Positions 16,900-25,637 of a stretch of 64,000 nt of DNA are shown piece after piece; position 1 is the stretch's first letter, and each line of letters starts with the position of its first letter. This DNA is from Hominimerdicola alba 8 (GTDB lineage: Bacteria > Bacillota > Clostridia > Oscillospirales > Ruminococcaceae): the NCBI RefSeq assembly GCF_000178155.2, contig NZ_ADKM02000075.1, positions 62,001 to 126,000 on the forward strand. The letters are read 5' to 3'. The notes beneath the pieces were generated by a model. That model was given only the letters and a program-made list of their open reading frames with translations, had not been told where the DNA came from and made no database searches. Made by a program: the position numbers and the translations under genes.

Positions 16900-19599
16900 A
16901 TGATAAATAAAATCGACTTGTGCGGGGCTTGGGAACTTGCACTTGACTATGACTGCAAAGGTGAAAATATTCAATATAGCGAATATATTAATTTGCCCAA
17001 TACAACTTCAAATGCACGCAAAGGCAAACCGAACAACAAGCGTGAAACAGGTTACCTGACCGATACATATAAATTTGAGGGCTGGGCGTGGTTTAGGCGT
17101 ATGATCGATACAAGTGCCATGGATTGTTCAGCACTTGAACTTTTCCTTGAACGTACCAGGATAACTGAGGTCTTTGTTGACGGGAGATCACTGGGCGTAC
17201 AGGAGAGTTTTGTTGCGCCTCATGTTTATGACTTGACAGAGTATATCGGAACAGGTGAACATGAACTTGTCATAAAGGTGGCAAATGTCGGTTATAAAAC
17301 AGGCGGCGGTCATATGACTTCACCTGACACCCAGACCAACTGGAACGGCATTGTCGGCAGGATAGAACTTATCGGCTATGGCAAAGCACACTGCAAGAAT
17401 GTGGTGCTCAAAACCGATATCAGTTCAATGACTGTCAGTGTAACTGCTGATATTGTCGGCGCTGAAGAGGGAAGTGCGGTCATTTCACAGCTGGGCTTCC
17501 GTGACGTCATGATCCTCGGTCAGCCTGCAAAGTTTGCTTTTTCAGACGGAAAACTGGAAGCTGTTTACAATCTTTCAGCTGAAAGCAGACTTTGGAGCGA
17601 GTTTGACCCTGTTCTTTATGAACTTTGCATCGACATTGACGGCGATAAGAGCAGACATACCTTCGGCATCCGTGAGTTCGGGACTGACGGCGGAAAGTTC
17701 ACTATAAACGGCAGAAAGACTTTCCTGCGCGGAAAGCATGATGGTCTTATCTTCCCGAAAACAGGCTTTGCTCCATGTGATGTTGACGAGTGGCTGCGCG
17801 TAATGGAGATATCCCGCTCTTTCGGCATCAATCACTACCGCTTCCACACTTGCTGCCCTCCCGAAGCTGCCTTTGTCGCGGCTGACATGCTGGGTATCTA
17901 TATGGAACCTCAGCTTCCATTCTGGGGGACTATCTGCGCTGCTGACGAGGAAAACTATAATGCTGAGGAACAGCAGTTCCTTATTGACGAGGGCTTTGCT
18001 ATGCTTCGTGAATTCGGCAACCACCCGTCATTCTGCATGATGTCGATGGGCAACGAGCTTTGGGGCAGTAAAGAACGTATCAACGAGATAATGGGCATGT
18101 ATAAGAGCATCGATGACAGGCATCTTTACACACAAGGCTCGAACAATTTCCAGTGGTTCCCTAATGTGGTAGAGAACGATGATTTCTTTGTGGGCGTAAG
18201 GCTCGCTAAGGACAGGCTAATTCGCGGTTCGTATGCGATGTGTGATGCTCCGCTGGGGCATATACAGACAGACAAGCCAGCCGCAAACCACAGCTATGAC
18301 AGCGTTATAAGACCTCAGAAACATGCGGACTCTGCCGAAGTTTCAGAGGACGGCACTGTTCAGATACAGTTCGGAACAACAATGAAGAAAGTTAAGGCAA
18401 GTGATGCCGATGCTGATTTTATCCCTGAGATACCTATCGTTACCCACGAGATAGGTCAGTTTGAAACTTACCCGAACTTTTATGAGATAGAGAAGTACAC
18501 AGGTTCGATCAAGGCGCGTAACTTTGAGATCTTCCGTGAAAGACTTGAGGAAAAGGGGCTTGGTCATCTGGCTAAGGATTATTTCTACTGTTCGGGGCAG
18601 CTGGCTAAGGCTTGCTACAAGGAAGAGATGGAGTCTGTTTTCCGTTCCGAACTGCTGGGCGGGTTCCAGATACTTGATATCCAGGACTTTTCCGGTCAGG
18701 GAACTGCGCTGGTGGGCATGCTCGATGCTTTTATGGATAACAAGGGCATCATCGCCCCCGAAGAGTGGAGAGAATTCTGCAACGATGCGCTGGTTCAGGC
18801 TGTCTTTGACAGCTACACACCTCTTTCTGCGAGCAGTTTTGATATCGGCATAAGGGTCGTGAATTTCCGCCCCGACAGCCTTAAGGGAAAGAATGTCAGC
18901 TGGTCGCTGAAAGCGGAAGACTTTGAGAAAAACGGCAGTATTCACATAACCGAAGACGGTAATTATTTCAGCGCTGAACATTTTACTGTTGAACTGCCGA
19001 GTGTCGATAAGATCACCCGCGCTGAACTTTCGCTGTGCATTGACGGCACAGATATCCGCAACCATTATGAACTTGAAATAATACCAAATGTCAGTGAAGT
19101 CGATGCAGACTGCATCTTCACCGAGATCAACGGTAAGGCGGAGGAAATGCTCAGAGCAGGCGGGATCGTCATTCTCTTTAAACAGAGCGAAAATTCCATC
19201 GAAGGCTTCTATTGTCAGGACTTCTGGTGCTACCCGATGTTCGCGGGCATCTCACGAATGATGGAAAAACCTGAGCCTGTCGGCACGATGGGGCTTGTGA
19301 TAGAAAATGACCATCATGCACTTGCGGGTTTTGACAGCAAGCGGTACTCTACACCCGCATGGTGGGATATCGTGCAGAATTCCCGCTGTGAGATACTTGA
19401 CGGCAATGCTGACGGCAAGCATGTCATAGTCCGTATGATAGATAATTTTGAACGCAACCATGACCTTGCACTGGTATATGAATATGACTGTATGGGCGGA
19501 AAAGTCGTGGTTTGCAGCAGTGATATCGAAAAGCTGAAACAGTCTGCTGAGGGCAGAGTGTTCATCAAATCGCTGACCGATTATGCGGCAGGCAGATAG
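16900..19599 (+). CDS. Glycoside hydrolase family 2-like enzyme
   Basis: 899-residue cytoplasmic (no signal peptide) retaining glycosidase with GH2 layout. A jelly-roll sugar-binding domain (about 1-165; FEGWAWFRRMIDT, RTRITEVFVDGRSLG) and an immunoglobulin-like domain come first. The TIM barrel starts near GGKFTINGRKTFLRGKHDG and holds the acid/base Glu386 in MGNEL and the nucleophile Glu517 in HEIGQFE. A C-terminal beta-rich region follows. The family includes beta-galactosidases, glucuronidases and mannosidases; the FETYPNFYEIEKYTGS segment after the nucleophile belongs to a little-studied branch, so specificity is open. The start MINKIDLCGAW has TAGGAGAT. It likely trims oligosaccharides imported into the cell. 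Confidence 0.85.
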   Translation: MINKIDLCGAWELALDYDCKGENIQYSEYINLPNTTSNARKGKPNNKRETGYLTDTYKFEGWAWFRRMIDTSAMDCSALELFLERTRITEVFVDGRSLGVQESFVAPHVYDLTEYIGTGEHELVIKVANVGYKTGGGHMTSPDTQTNWNGIVGRIELIGYGKAHCKNVVLKTDISSMTVSVTADIVGAEEGSAVISQLGFRDVMILGQPAKFAFSDGKLEAVYNLSAESRLWSEFDPVLYELCIDIDGDKSRHTFGIREFGTDGGKFTINGRKTFLRGKHDGLIFPKTGFAPCDVDEWLRVMEISRSFGINHYRFHTCCPPEAAFVAADMLGIYMEPQLPFWGTICAADEENYNAEEQQFLIDEGFAMLREFGNHPSFCMMSMGNELWGSKERINEIMGMYKSIDDRHLYTQGSNNFQWFPNVVENDDFFVGVRLAKDRLIRGSYAMCDAPLGHIQTDKPAANHSYDSVIRPQKHADSAEVSEDGTVQIQFGTTMKKVKASDADADFIPEIPIVTHEIGQFETYPNFYEIEKYTGSIKARNFEIFRERLEEKGLGHLAKDYFYCSGQLAKACYKEEMESVFRSELLGGFQILDIQDFSGQGTALVGMLDAFMDNKGIIAPEEWREFCNDALVQAVFDSYTPLSASSFDIGIRVVNFRPDSLKGKNVSWSLKAEDFEKNGSIHITEDGNYFSAEHFTVELPSVDKITRAELSLCIDGTDIRNHYELEIIPNVSEVDADCIFTEINGKAEEMLRAGGIVILFKQSENSIEGFYCQDFWCYPMFAGISRMMEKPEPVGTMGLVIENDHHALAGFDSKRYSTPAWWDIVQNSRCEILDGNADGKHVIVRMIDNFERNHDLALVYEYDCMGGKVVVCSSDIEKLKQSAEGRVFIKSLTDYAAGR

Positions 19600-19676
19600 T
19601 CTTGTGCTATTTAACAAAAATTGCGGCTGAGATTTGTTGCTAGTGATGAAAGTGTATTTCAGCTTCTTTAAAATGT

Positions 19677-19706
19677 TGAAATCTGACAAAAAGTTATGCT
19701 ATAATT
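19677..19706 (+). promoter_or_regulatory. Promoter of the VanY-like lipoprotein gene
   Basis: TTGAAA at 19677-19682 and TATAAT at 19701-19706 with an 18-bp spacer. Confidence 0.55.
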
Positions 19707-19837
19707 ATAGCAAACAACAAATTTATTCCTACATTCAGCGCTTACATACACTGTGCTTTTTGCGGCGGTGAGTGCTGAATGATGTGAAATTTATGTCGTT
19801 TACTATAGGTATATGGAAGTAAAGGTGGTGTAGCTTT

Positions 19838-20839
19838 ATGTCTGAAACGACAAAAATTAAGGTGTATAAGTATAAGAATATTGCAGGTGCGCTTGCGGTA
19901 GTGCTGCTGGTACTGGTCGCGGTATCGACTTCGTGCAGTCCTGATGCGTCTAAGAGGAAAGCGGCTAAGCAGACTGATACTGAGGTATCTTCTGCCGAAG
20001 AGATCGAGCCTGAAAACGAAAAAATCGGCAAAAGGCTGACTAAGAACTATATCTATAAGGAAATGCAGAACGGCACTGCACTTTACAACGGGCTTCTTTT
20101 ACAAGTAGACGGTCAGCACCCTTTCAAGGGGCAGACAAACAATACCGAGTCGTTGTATTCGTTCCTGTTTGACAGTAACGGCGAACAGGTCATGGCAGCA
20201 AGCTACCCCAGTGATGAAGCACTGCCTGAGATGCTGCGATCGCTCAGTGCAATGGCGGTCGATTTTGAAGGGCAGTCGGGCGGAAACGGTATGATCATGG
20301 TCACATCGCTGATACCCGCTGATGATGGTGCGCAGAAAACAGATGAAGCATACATCGGTTCGTCTGCTGACCTTATGGTGTTTGACGGCGAATCGTATCT
20401 CGAATTTACGGGTACAGAGGATTTCGCGTGGATACCCCATAACTGCTATAAATACGGTTTTATCATGCGCGGCAGTGACAGACTGAGATATATCGGCAAA
20501 GAGGCTGCTGCGGTCATAAGATATATGTCGCAGACAGACGGTTCGGCTGATCTGGAGAAATTTCAGGCTGATGTAAAGGGGTATTCCTTTGAAGAACCGC
20601 TGTTTCTGACAACAGATGACGGCATAGAGTATGCAGCATATTTTGTCCCGACCGAAGAGGGCACTATAACCACAAGCGTTCCTATTCCTGTGCGTGAGGA
20701 CGAAAGCGAGTATACACATATCATATCAGGCAACAATGATGATGGATATATAGTCATCGTGAATATGTCGGATAATACCGACTCAAATATTATAAATGTT
20801 GATTCGGGGGCTGAAAGTTTACCCGAAGCTGATCAGTAA
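19838..20839 (+). CDS. VanY-like (M15B) lipoprotein lacking zinc ligands
   Basis: 333-residue lipoprotein (hydrophobic segment, lipobox at STSC, Cys33), then an acidic linker and a domain resembling D-Ala-D-Ala carboxypeptidases of the VanY/M15B type. Family landmarks kept: GLLLQVDGQHPF near the start, WIPHNCYKYGFIMR (family W-x-x-x-N-x-x-K-Y-G-F), and RLRYIGKEAAAVI. The zinc-binding His of the SEHQTGLAVD-type motif is replaced (DEAYIGSSADLM), and the EPWH motif reads GSDRLRYIG with no His. It is therefore predicted to be inactive, perhaps a binding or regulatory protein at the cell wall. The family link is moderate. Probably co-transcribed with the esterase 13 bp downstream. Confidence 0.6.
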   Translation: MSETTKIKVYKYKNIAGALAVVLLVLVAVSTSCSPDASKRKAAKQTDTEVSSAEEIEPENEKIGKRLTKNYIYKEMQNGTALYNGLLLQVDGQHPFKGQTNNTESLYSFLFDSNGEQVMAASYPSDEALPEMLRSLSAMAVDFEGQSGGNGMIMVTSLIPADDGAQKTDEAYIGSSADLMVFDGESYLEFTGTEDFAWIPHNCYKYGFIMRGSDRLRYIGKEAAAVIRYMSQTDGSADLEKFQADVKGYSFEEPLFLTTDDGIEYAAYFVPTEEGTITTSVPIPVREDESEYTHIISGNNDDGYIVIVNMSDNTDSNIINVDSGAESLPEADQ

Positions 20840-20852
20840 GGAGAAGATCACA

Positions 20853-21686
20853 ATGGCAAAGGAAATCATAGAACTGAAAGTTGATTATGAAAAAGCAGGT
20901 ATAAAGGATATTGGCGATAAGCCTACCCTTGAATGCTACTACAGCACACTGACCGAAGAGATCGGCAGAAAGAAGCATCGTGCGCTGATAATCTGTCCGG
21001 GCGGCGGATATGACTACTGCTCTGAGAGAGAAGCAGAGCCTATTGCATTCAGGTTTATCGCACATGGCATCAGCTGTTTTGTACTGAGGTATACCTGTCA
21101 GCGTGCTTTCCCGCAGGACGCTCTTGAGTGCGCGGCTGCTGTAAAATATGTGAGGGAGAATGCTGCAAAATACGACATTGATCCCAATAAGATAGCTGTA
21201 ATGGGCTTTTCGGCGGGCGGACACCTTGCCGCGACTATGGCAAATCTTTGGAACAGCGAGATATTGACAAAACCGCTCGGCTGCACACCTGAGGATATCA
21301 AGGTAAATGCTTCTGTGCTTTGCTATGCAGTGCTGACCAGCGAACCTGAGTTTACCCATGAGGGTTCGATACAGAACTTGCTGAGAGGCAGAGAGAACGA
21401 TCAGGAACTGCGTGATTTTCTGGCTATGGAGAAACGTGTCGGCGCACATACACCGCCCACTTTCCTGTGGCACTGTGCAGATGATGGCTGTGTAAGGGTG
21501 CAGAATTCGCTGTTCTACATGACTTCTCTTGCTAAATACTGGATACCTTTTGAATCGCATATATACGAGCATGGCGGTCACGGTCTGGGTCTGTGTGATG
21601 AAACTACTGCCACATGGGAGGGGCATATCCAGCCTGTTGCAGCAGCATGGGCAGATGCAGCTATCAAGTGGCTCCTCAGACTTTGA
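20853..21686 (+). CDS. Alpha/beta-hydrolase, acetyl-xylan-esterase-like (BD-FAE type)
   Basis: 277-residue cytoplasmic esterase. Oxyanion motif ICPGGGYDYCSEREAEPIAF, nucleophile Ser120 in GFSAGGHLA, acid in HCADDG (Asp210/211), catalytic His240 or His243 in YEHGGHGLGL. These are the marks of the BD-FAE/Axe-like branch that deacetylates xylan oligosaccharides. The start MAKEIIELKVDYEK at 20853 follows TAAGGAGAAG; the in-frame start at 20796 lies inside the upstream gene. The neighbouring GH2 enzyme suggests a role in hemicellulose breakdown. Confidence 0.84.
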   Translation: MAKEIIELKVDYEKAGIKDIGDKPTLECYYSTLTEEIGRKKHRALIICPGGGYDYCSEREAEPIAFRFIAHGISCFVLRYTCQRAFPQDALECAAAVKYVRENAAKYDIDPNKIAVMGFSAGGHLAATMANLWNSEILTKPLGCTPEDIKVNASVLCYAVLTSEPEFTHEGSIQNLLRGRENDQELRDFLAMEKRVGAHTPPTFLWHCADDGCVRVQNSLFYMTSLAKYWIPFESHIYEHGGHGLGLCDETTATWEGHIQPVAAAWADAAIKWLLRL

Positions 21687-21837
21687 GAATTTAACATAGT
21701 TTTAAATAATGCTGAAGAATGTGAAAACGAACTAAAAAACGATTTATAGGTTATAATTTACGAAATAGGCATTATCTGCGAAAAAAAGTATGATTAAAAC
21801 CGCAGTCATGTAAACAAAGAATGATAAGGATTTCTTT

Positions 21838-22128
21838 ATGAGCAATAATTTAAAACCGTATGATATAAACTCTTTCGGTAAGGTATATTCTCCACGTGAA
21901 CGTTTTGAGATAATGAATGAAAATTACAGCAAAATGTGCCTTGAGTATGCAGGAGTATGCCGAAAATATAGAAAAATAATAGATGATTATTTAAAACAGA
22001 TTTTGAAATTACATCGAAGTATCGTAGGTCTTAATAATAAAATATGTGAGAAAAATCGTAAGATCAGGGATTTACAAGCTGAAATCGATAAACTGAAAGA
22101 AACTTTAGATAATCCTGTTGATCTATGA
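21838..22128 (+). CDS. Small coiled-coil protein, unknown function
   Basis: 96 residues, start MSNNLKPYDINSFGKVYSPRERF, AAGGATT before the ATG. The C-terminal half (about 50-92) is charged with heptad-like hydrophobics (LHRSIVGLNNKICEKNRKIRDLQAEIDKLKET) and predicts a coiled coil. No signal peptide or membrane segment is visible and no family is recognised. The AT-rich codon use differs from its neighbours and may mean later acquisition. Confidence 0.55.
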   Translation: MSNNLKPYDINSFGKVYSPRERFEIMNENYSKMCLEYAGVCRKYRKIIDDYLKQILKLHRSIVGLNNKICEKNRKIRDLQAEIDKLKETLDNPVDL

Positions 22129-22281
22129 CTAATGATATGTAAGTTCTGATGATCTGCTGTTTTACTTTTAATCTTAGCAGATACATTATAGATAATTACA
22201 TATTGCGGACTCATTACTATCGTTTATGTGAAATTATTGTTTTGAACATGTTGAAGCACTTGAAGAAATCCTATAATTCCC

Positions 22282-22320
22282 AAAAACAGCCTGATGTCAT
22301 GTGACTTCGGGCTGTTTTTA
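22282..22320 (+). terminator. Terminator before the P-loop ATPase gene
   Basis: AAAAACAGCC(tg)A(t)GTCA / TGAC(ttc)GGGCTGTTTTT, a long stem with the T-run in its 3' arm. 22129-22281 shows no gene. Confidence 0.75.
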
Positions 22321-22376
22321 ACCAAAAAGGTGTTTTTTGCATAATATGTACTATGATGATAATGGGAGGTACACTT

Positions 22377-23441
22377 ATGTCAGAAAAATACTTTTTGGGC
22401 TGTATGACAGCACAGGGCTTTTCGACCGAGTTCGGCAGACTTATCGGTGAGGGCGACCGCTTTACTTATATCCTGAAAGGCGGCGCGGGTACAGGCAAGT
22501 CTTCGCTTATGAAGAGGGTAGCCGCTGAGTTCGAGTCTGACGAACATGTGGTCAGGTTCTACTGTTCCTCTGACCCCGCTTCACTGGACGCTGTATGGCT
22601 GGAAAAGTCCGATGTGCTTATGGTGGACGGAACTTCTCCGCATGTTTTTGACCCGACTTACCCCGCCGTAAAGCAGGTCATAGTTGATCTTGGCGAGCAC
22701 TGGGACAGCGAAAAACTTATCCGAAATAAGGCGGATATCATTGCTGTCACCGACAAAAACAAGTCACTGCTGGCAAGGGCGAAACGATTCACGACAGCAC
22801 TTTCAAATGTCTGCGGCGACAGCTTCAATTGTGCGCAGGGCTGTATCGATGAAGAAAAGCTGAACAGTTTCCTGAACAGATTTTACAAGAAGATACTTCC
22901 GAAAAAAGGAAACGGAAACGGCAGAAAAGATATCCGTCAGCTTTCGGCACTTACCGAATACGGCTGGCTTACCATGACCGAAACGCTGGAAGTTTATCAG
23001 GATATATATATGCTTCGCGATGAACACTTTGCCTGTTCGCACCATATCTGTGAACGTGTGGCGGCAGAGGCTTCGCGGCGCGGTTTTGATGTGATACTGT
23101 GTCCGTGTCACGGGCTGAACAATACAGCATATGAACATGTCATGATCCCCGAACTGGGTCTTGCACTTGCATCGGCAACTCCGCTGAATGACTTGCATAT
23201 CGAAAGTGCTAAGCATATCAACCTCTCGCGTTTTTATGATAAAATGGCTGTACAGCGTTACAGGGGCAGACTTAAAATGAACAAACTGACAGCGGGAAGC
23301 CTTGCTGAGGAGGTATATGGAACTATCAAGGCGGCGAAAGATGTCCATGACGAGATAGAAAAATATTACATTGAAGCTATGGATTTTGAAGCGCTCGACA
23401 GACGAACAGATAAGCTGATAGCTGAGATAAGAAACAGATAA
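22377..23441 (+). CDS. P-loop ATPase, PRK06851-like
   Basis: 354-residue protein with a Walker A motif GGAGTGKSSLMK near residue 33 and a second conserved region LCPCHGLNNTAYEHVMIPELGLAL. It matches in memory a conserved Clostridia/Bacilli family of uncharacterised nucleotide-binding proteins (PRK06851), which carry an N-terminal NTPase and a related C-terminal half. The start MSEKYFLG at 22377 is supported by GGGAGG; the upstream ATG is not. A single gene with its own terminator. Reaction and substrate unknown. Confidence 0.72.
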   Translation: MSEKYFLGCMTAQGFSTEFGRLIGEGDRFTYILKGGAGTGKSSLMKRVAAEFESDEHVVRFYCSSDPASLDAVWLEKSDVLMVDGTSPHVFDPTYPAVKQVIVDLGEHWDSEKLIRNKADIIAVTDKNKSLLARAKRFTTALSNVCGDSFNCAQGCIDEEKLNSFLNRFYKKILPKKGNGNGRKDIRQLSALTEYGWLTMTETLEVYQDIYMLRDEHFACSHHICERVAAEASRRGFDVILCPCHGLNNTAYEHVMIPELGLALASATPLNDLHIESAKHINLSRFYDKMAVQRYRGRLKMNKLTAGSLAEEVYGTIKAAKDVHDEIEKYYIEAMDFEALDRRTDKLIAEIRNR

Positions 23442-23449
23442 TGATGATA

Positions 23450-23475
23450 TATCCCCCTTGTAACAAAGGGGGATA
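23450..23475 (+). terminator. Hairpin after the P-loop ATPase gene
   Basis: TATCCCCCTT / AAGGGGGATA stem, 6-base loop, followed by ATTGTTT. Confidence 0.6.
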
Positions 23476-23534
23476 ATTGTTTAAATTGGCTATAAATTTT
23501 GACGATCGGGAATTATATATGAAAGTAATTGCCC

Positions 23535-23563
23535 TTGAAAAAAACGGTCTTTCGTGGTATAAT
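23535..23563 (+). promoter_or_regulatory. Promoter of the recJ-rel-hemZ-rlmD operon
   Basis: TTGAAA at 23535-23540 and TATAAT at 23558-23563 with a 17-bp spacer, 35 bp ahead of recJ. Confidence 0.72.
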
Positions 23564-23597
23564 AAAAAGAAAATATTTTAAAATGGGGGTAGTGTTT

Positions 23598-25634
23598 ATG
23601 AACAGATGGAGGATAGGTAAGGCGGACAGTTCTAAGGTCGCGGAGTTTGATCAGAAGACCGACCTTAACAGGCTGACGCTGGAAGTTCTTTCCTCTCGCG
23701 GTTACAACGATCTTGACAGTATCGTGGAGTTTTTCACCGAGCAGGAACTTGAAGATCCTTTTGCCATAAAGGATATGGACAAAGCGGTCGAAACAATAAA
23801 TGCGGCTGTCGATGCTTACGAACTTATCTGTATTTACGGTGACTATGACTGTGATGGCGTTACTTCGACTTCTATTCTGTTCAGCTACCTGGAAAGTACA
23901 GGCGCGAATGTAATGTACTACATACCCGAACGTGATGACGGCTATGGTCTTAATGTCAAAGCGGTCGAAGAACTGGCTGAAAAGGGCGTAAAGCTGATAG
24001 TTACGGTAGATAACGGTATATCTGCCATAAATGAAGCCGAAAGAATATATGAACTTGATATGAAGCTGGTAGTGACCGATCATCACCAGCCCGGTGAAGA
24101 ACTGCCGAAGGCTGAAGCTGTGGTTGACCCCCATCAGACAGATTGCCCCAGCAAGTTTAAGGATCTTTGCGGCGCGGGTGTGGCTCTCAAGCTGTGTGCC
24201 GCGCTGGACGGCGGCAATTATGAAGCGGTCATCGAGCAGTATTCCGACCTGTGCGCCATCGGTACTGTGGCTGATGTAGTCCCGCTGAACGGTGAGAACA
24301 GGACGCTTGTGAAGACAGGTTTCAGATATCTGCCCAACACCGAGATAATTGGTCTGGATATGATGCTGGAAAAGCTGAATATCGACAGGGGACACATAGT
24401 TTCCGACCATGTGGGTTTCAGAATAGGACCTGTTATAAACGCATCGGGCAGATTCGGTTCGCCCATAACTGCTGTCAAGGCACTGTTAAGTGAAGATGAT
24501 GAAGATGCTGAAAGCTACGTTGATACGATGATCACCCTTAACAACATGCGCAAGACCAGCGAGCAGGAGATACTTAAAGATATCCGTGAGTTTATAGACA
24601 GCGACCCGACCGTACTTGAACACAGGGTCATCGTACTGGCAGGTAAAGGCTGGCATCACGGCATAATCGGCATAGTTGCATCAAAGATACAGGATAAATA
24701 CGGCAAGCCTACAATTATCATAACTGACGAGGGCAACGGTGAAGCAAGGGGTTCTGCGAGATCGGTCAAGGGGCTGAATATGTTCCTGTGCGTCACCTAC
24801 TGTAAGGATCTGCTCACGAAATTCGGCGGTCATGAATGTGCGGCAGGCTTTTCGCTGAGATCTGAGGATATAGAAGCATTCAGGCAGAAAGTTTATGAAT
24901 ATTCTGCAACGCTTGAAAAGCCCGCAGTAAGAACACTTTACGCTGACAAGGTGCTCATGCCTGCGGATATCAGTGTTGATATGGTCAAGGGGCTGAATGT
25001 TCTCGAACCGCTGGGTGAGGGCAATCCGCGCCCGCTTTTTGCCATACTGGGCGCTAAGGTGACGGATATAGTCGGGCTGAAAGAGAATGCCCACACGAAG
25101 TTCACATTTGTCTATGGAGGACTCAGGGCACAGGCGCTGATGTTCGGGCATGACCCAACCAAGCTCTGCTTTACTAAGGGCGATAATGTGGATATGCTGG
25201 TACAGCTGGAGATAAACAGCTTCAATAACAAGGAGTCTGTTTCGATAAAGGTCGAGGATATCAGGCTGAGCGGTGTGAAGCAGGAAAGATATATCGCCGC
25301 AAAAGATACTTACGAAAAACTGATGAGTGGTGAAGAATTGCCTGTGAATTTCGTAAAGAAGATAATCCCCGAACGTAATGAACTGATAATGGTATACAAA
25401 TACCTCAATGCTGTCAGAGAAACTTCCATGGACACATTGTTCATGCGCCTTTCAAGCGACAGTATGAATTACTGCAAGTTAAAGATAATCATAGATATAT
25501 TCAAGGACAAGGAACTTATCTCTTATGAAGGATCTTCAATGAGGATAAAGCTGCTTCCTGTTTCAAAGAAGGTAGATCTGGAAGAATCGGACACGCTGGT
25601 AAAGTTAAGATCAATGATTGGAAAGGTGGAATGA
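23598..25634 (+). CDS. recJ: Single-stranded-DNA exonuclease RecJ
   Basis: 678-residue 5'-3' single-strand exonuclease acting in recombination and repair. DHH-type phosphoesterase motifs are clear: YGDYDCDGVTST (metal-binding Asp residues), VTVDNGIS, VTDHHQPGEELP, then the DHHA1 motif GGHECAAGF and an OB-like C-terminal domain. The start MNRWRIGKAD at 23598 has GGGGGT; the longer upstream frame overlaps the promoter. First gene of a five-gene operon; its stop lies 3 bases before rel. Confidence 0.95.
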   Translation: MNRWRIGKADSSKVAEFDQKTDLNRLTLEVLSSRGYNDLDSIVEFFTEQELEDPFAIKDMDKAVETINAAVDAYELICIYGDYDCDGVTSTSILFSYLESTGANVMYYIPERDDGYGLNVKAVEELAEKGVKLIVTVDNGISAINEAERIYELDMKLVVTDHHQPGEELPKAEAVVDPHQTDCPSKFKDLCGAGVALKLCAALDGGNYEAVIEQYSDLCAIGTVADVVPLNGENRTLVKTGFRYLPNTEIIGLDMMLEKLNIDRGHIVSDHVGFRIGPVINASGRFGSPITAVKALLSEDDEDAESYVDTMITLNNMRKTSEQEILKDIREFIDSDPTVLEHRVIVLAGKGWHHGIIGIVASKIQDKYGKPTIIITDEGNGEARGSARSVKGLNMFLCVTYCKDLLTKFGGHECAAGFSLRSEDIEAFRQKVYEYSATLEKPAVRTLYADKVLMPADISVDMVKGLNVLEPLGEGNPRPLFAILGAKVTDIVGLKENAHTKFTFVYGGLRAQALMFGHDPTKLCFTKGDNVDMLVQLEINSFNNKESVSIKVEDIRLSGVKQERYIAAKDTYEKLMSGEELPVNFVKKIIPERNELIMVYKYLNAVRETSMDTLFMRLSSDSMNYCKLKIIIDIFKDKELISYEGSSMRIKLLPVSKKVDLEESDTLVKLRSMIGKVE

Positions 25635-25637
25635 GTT

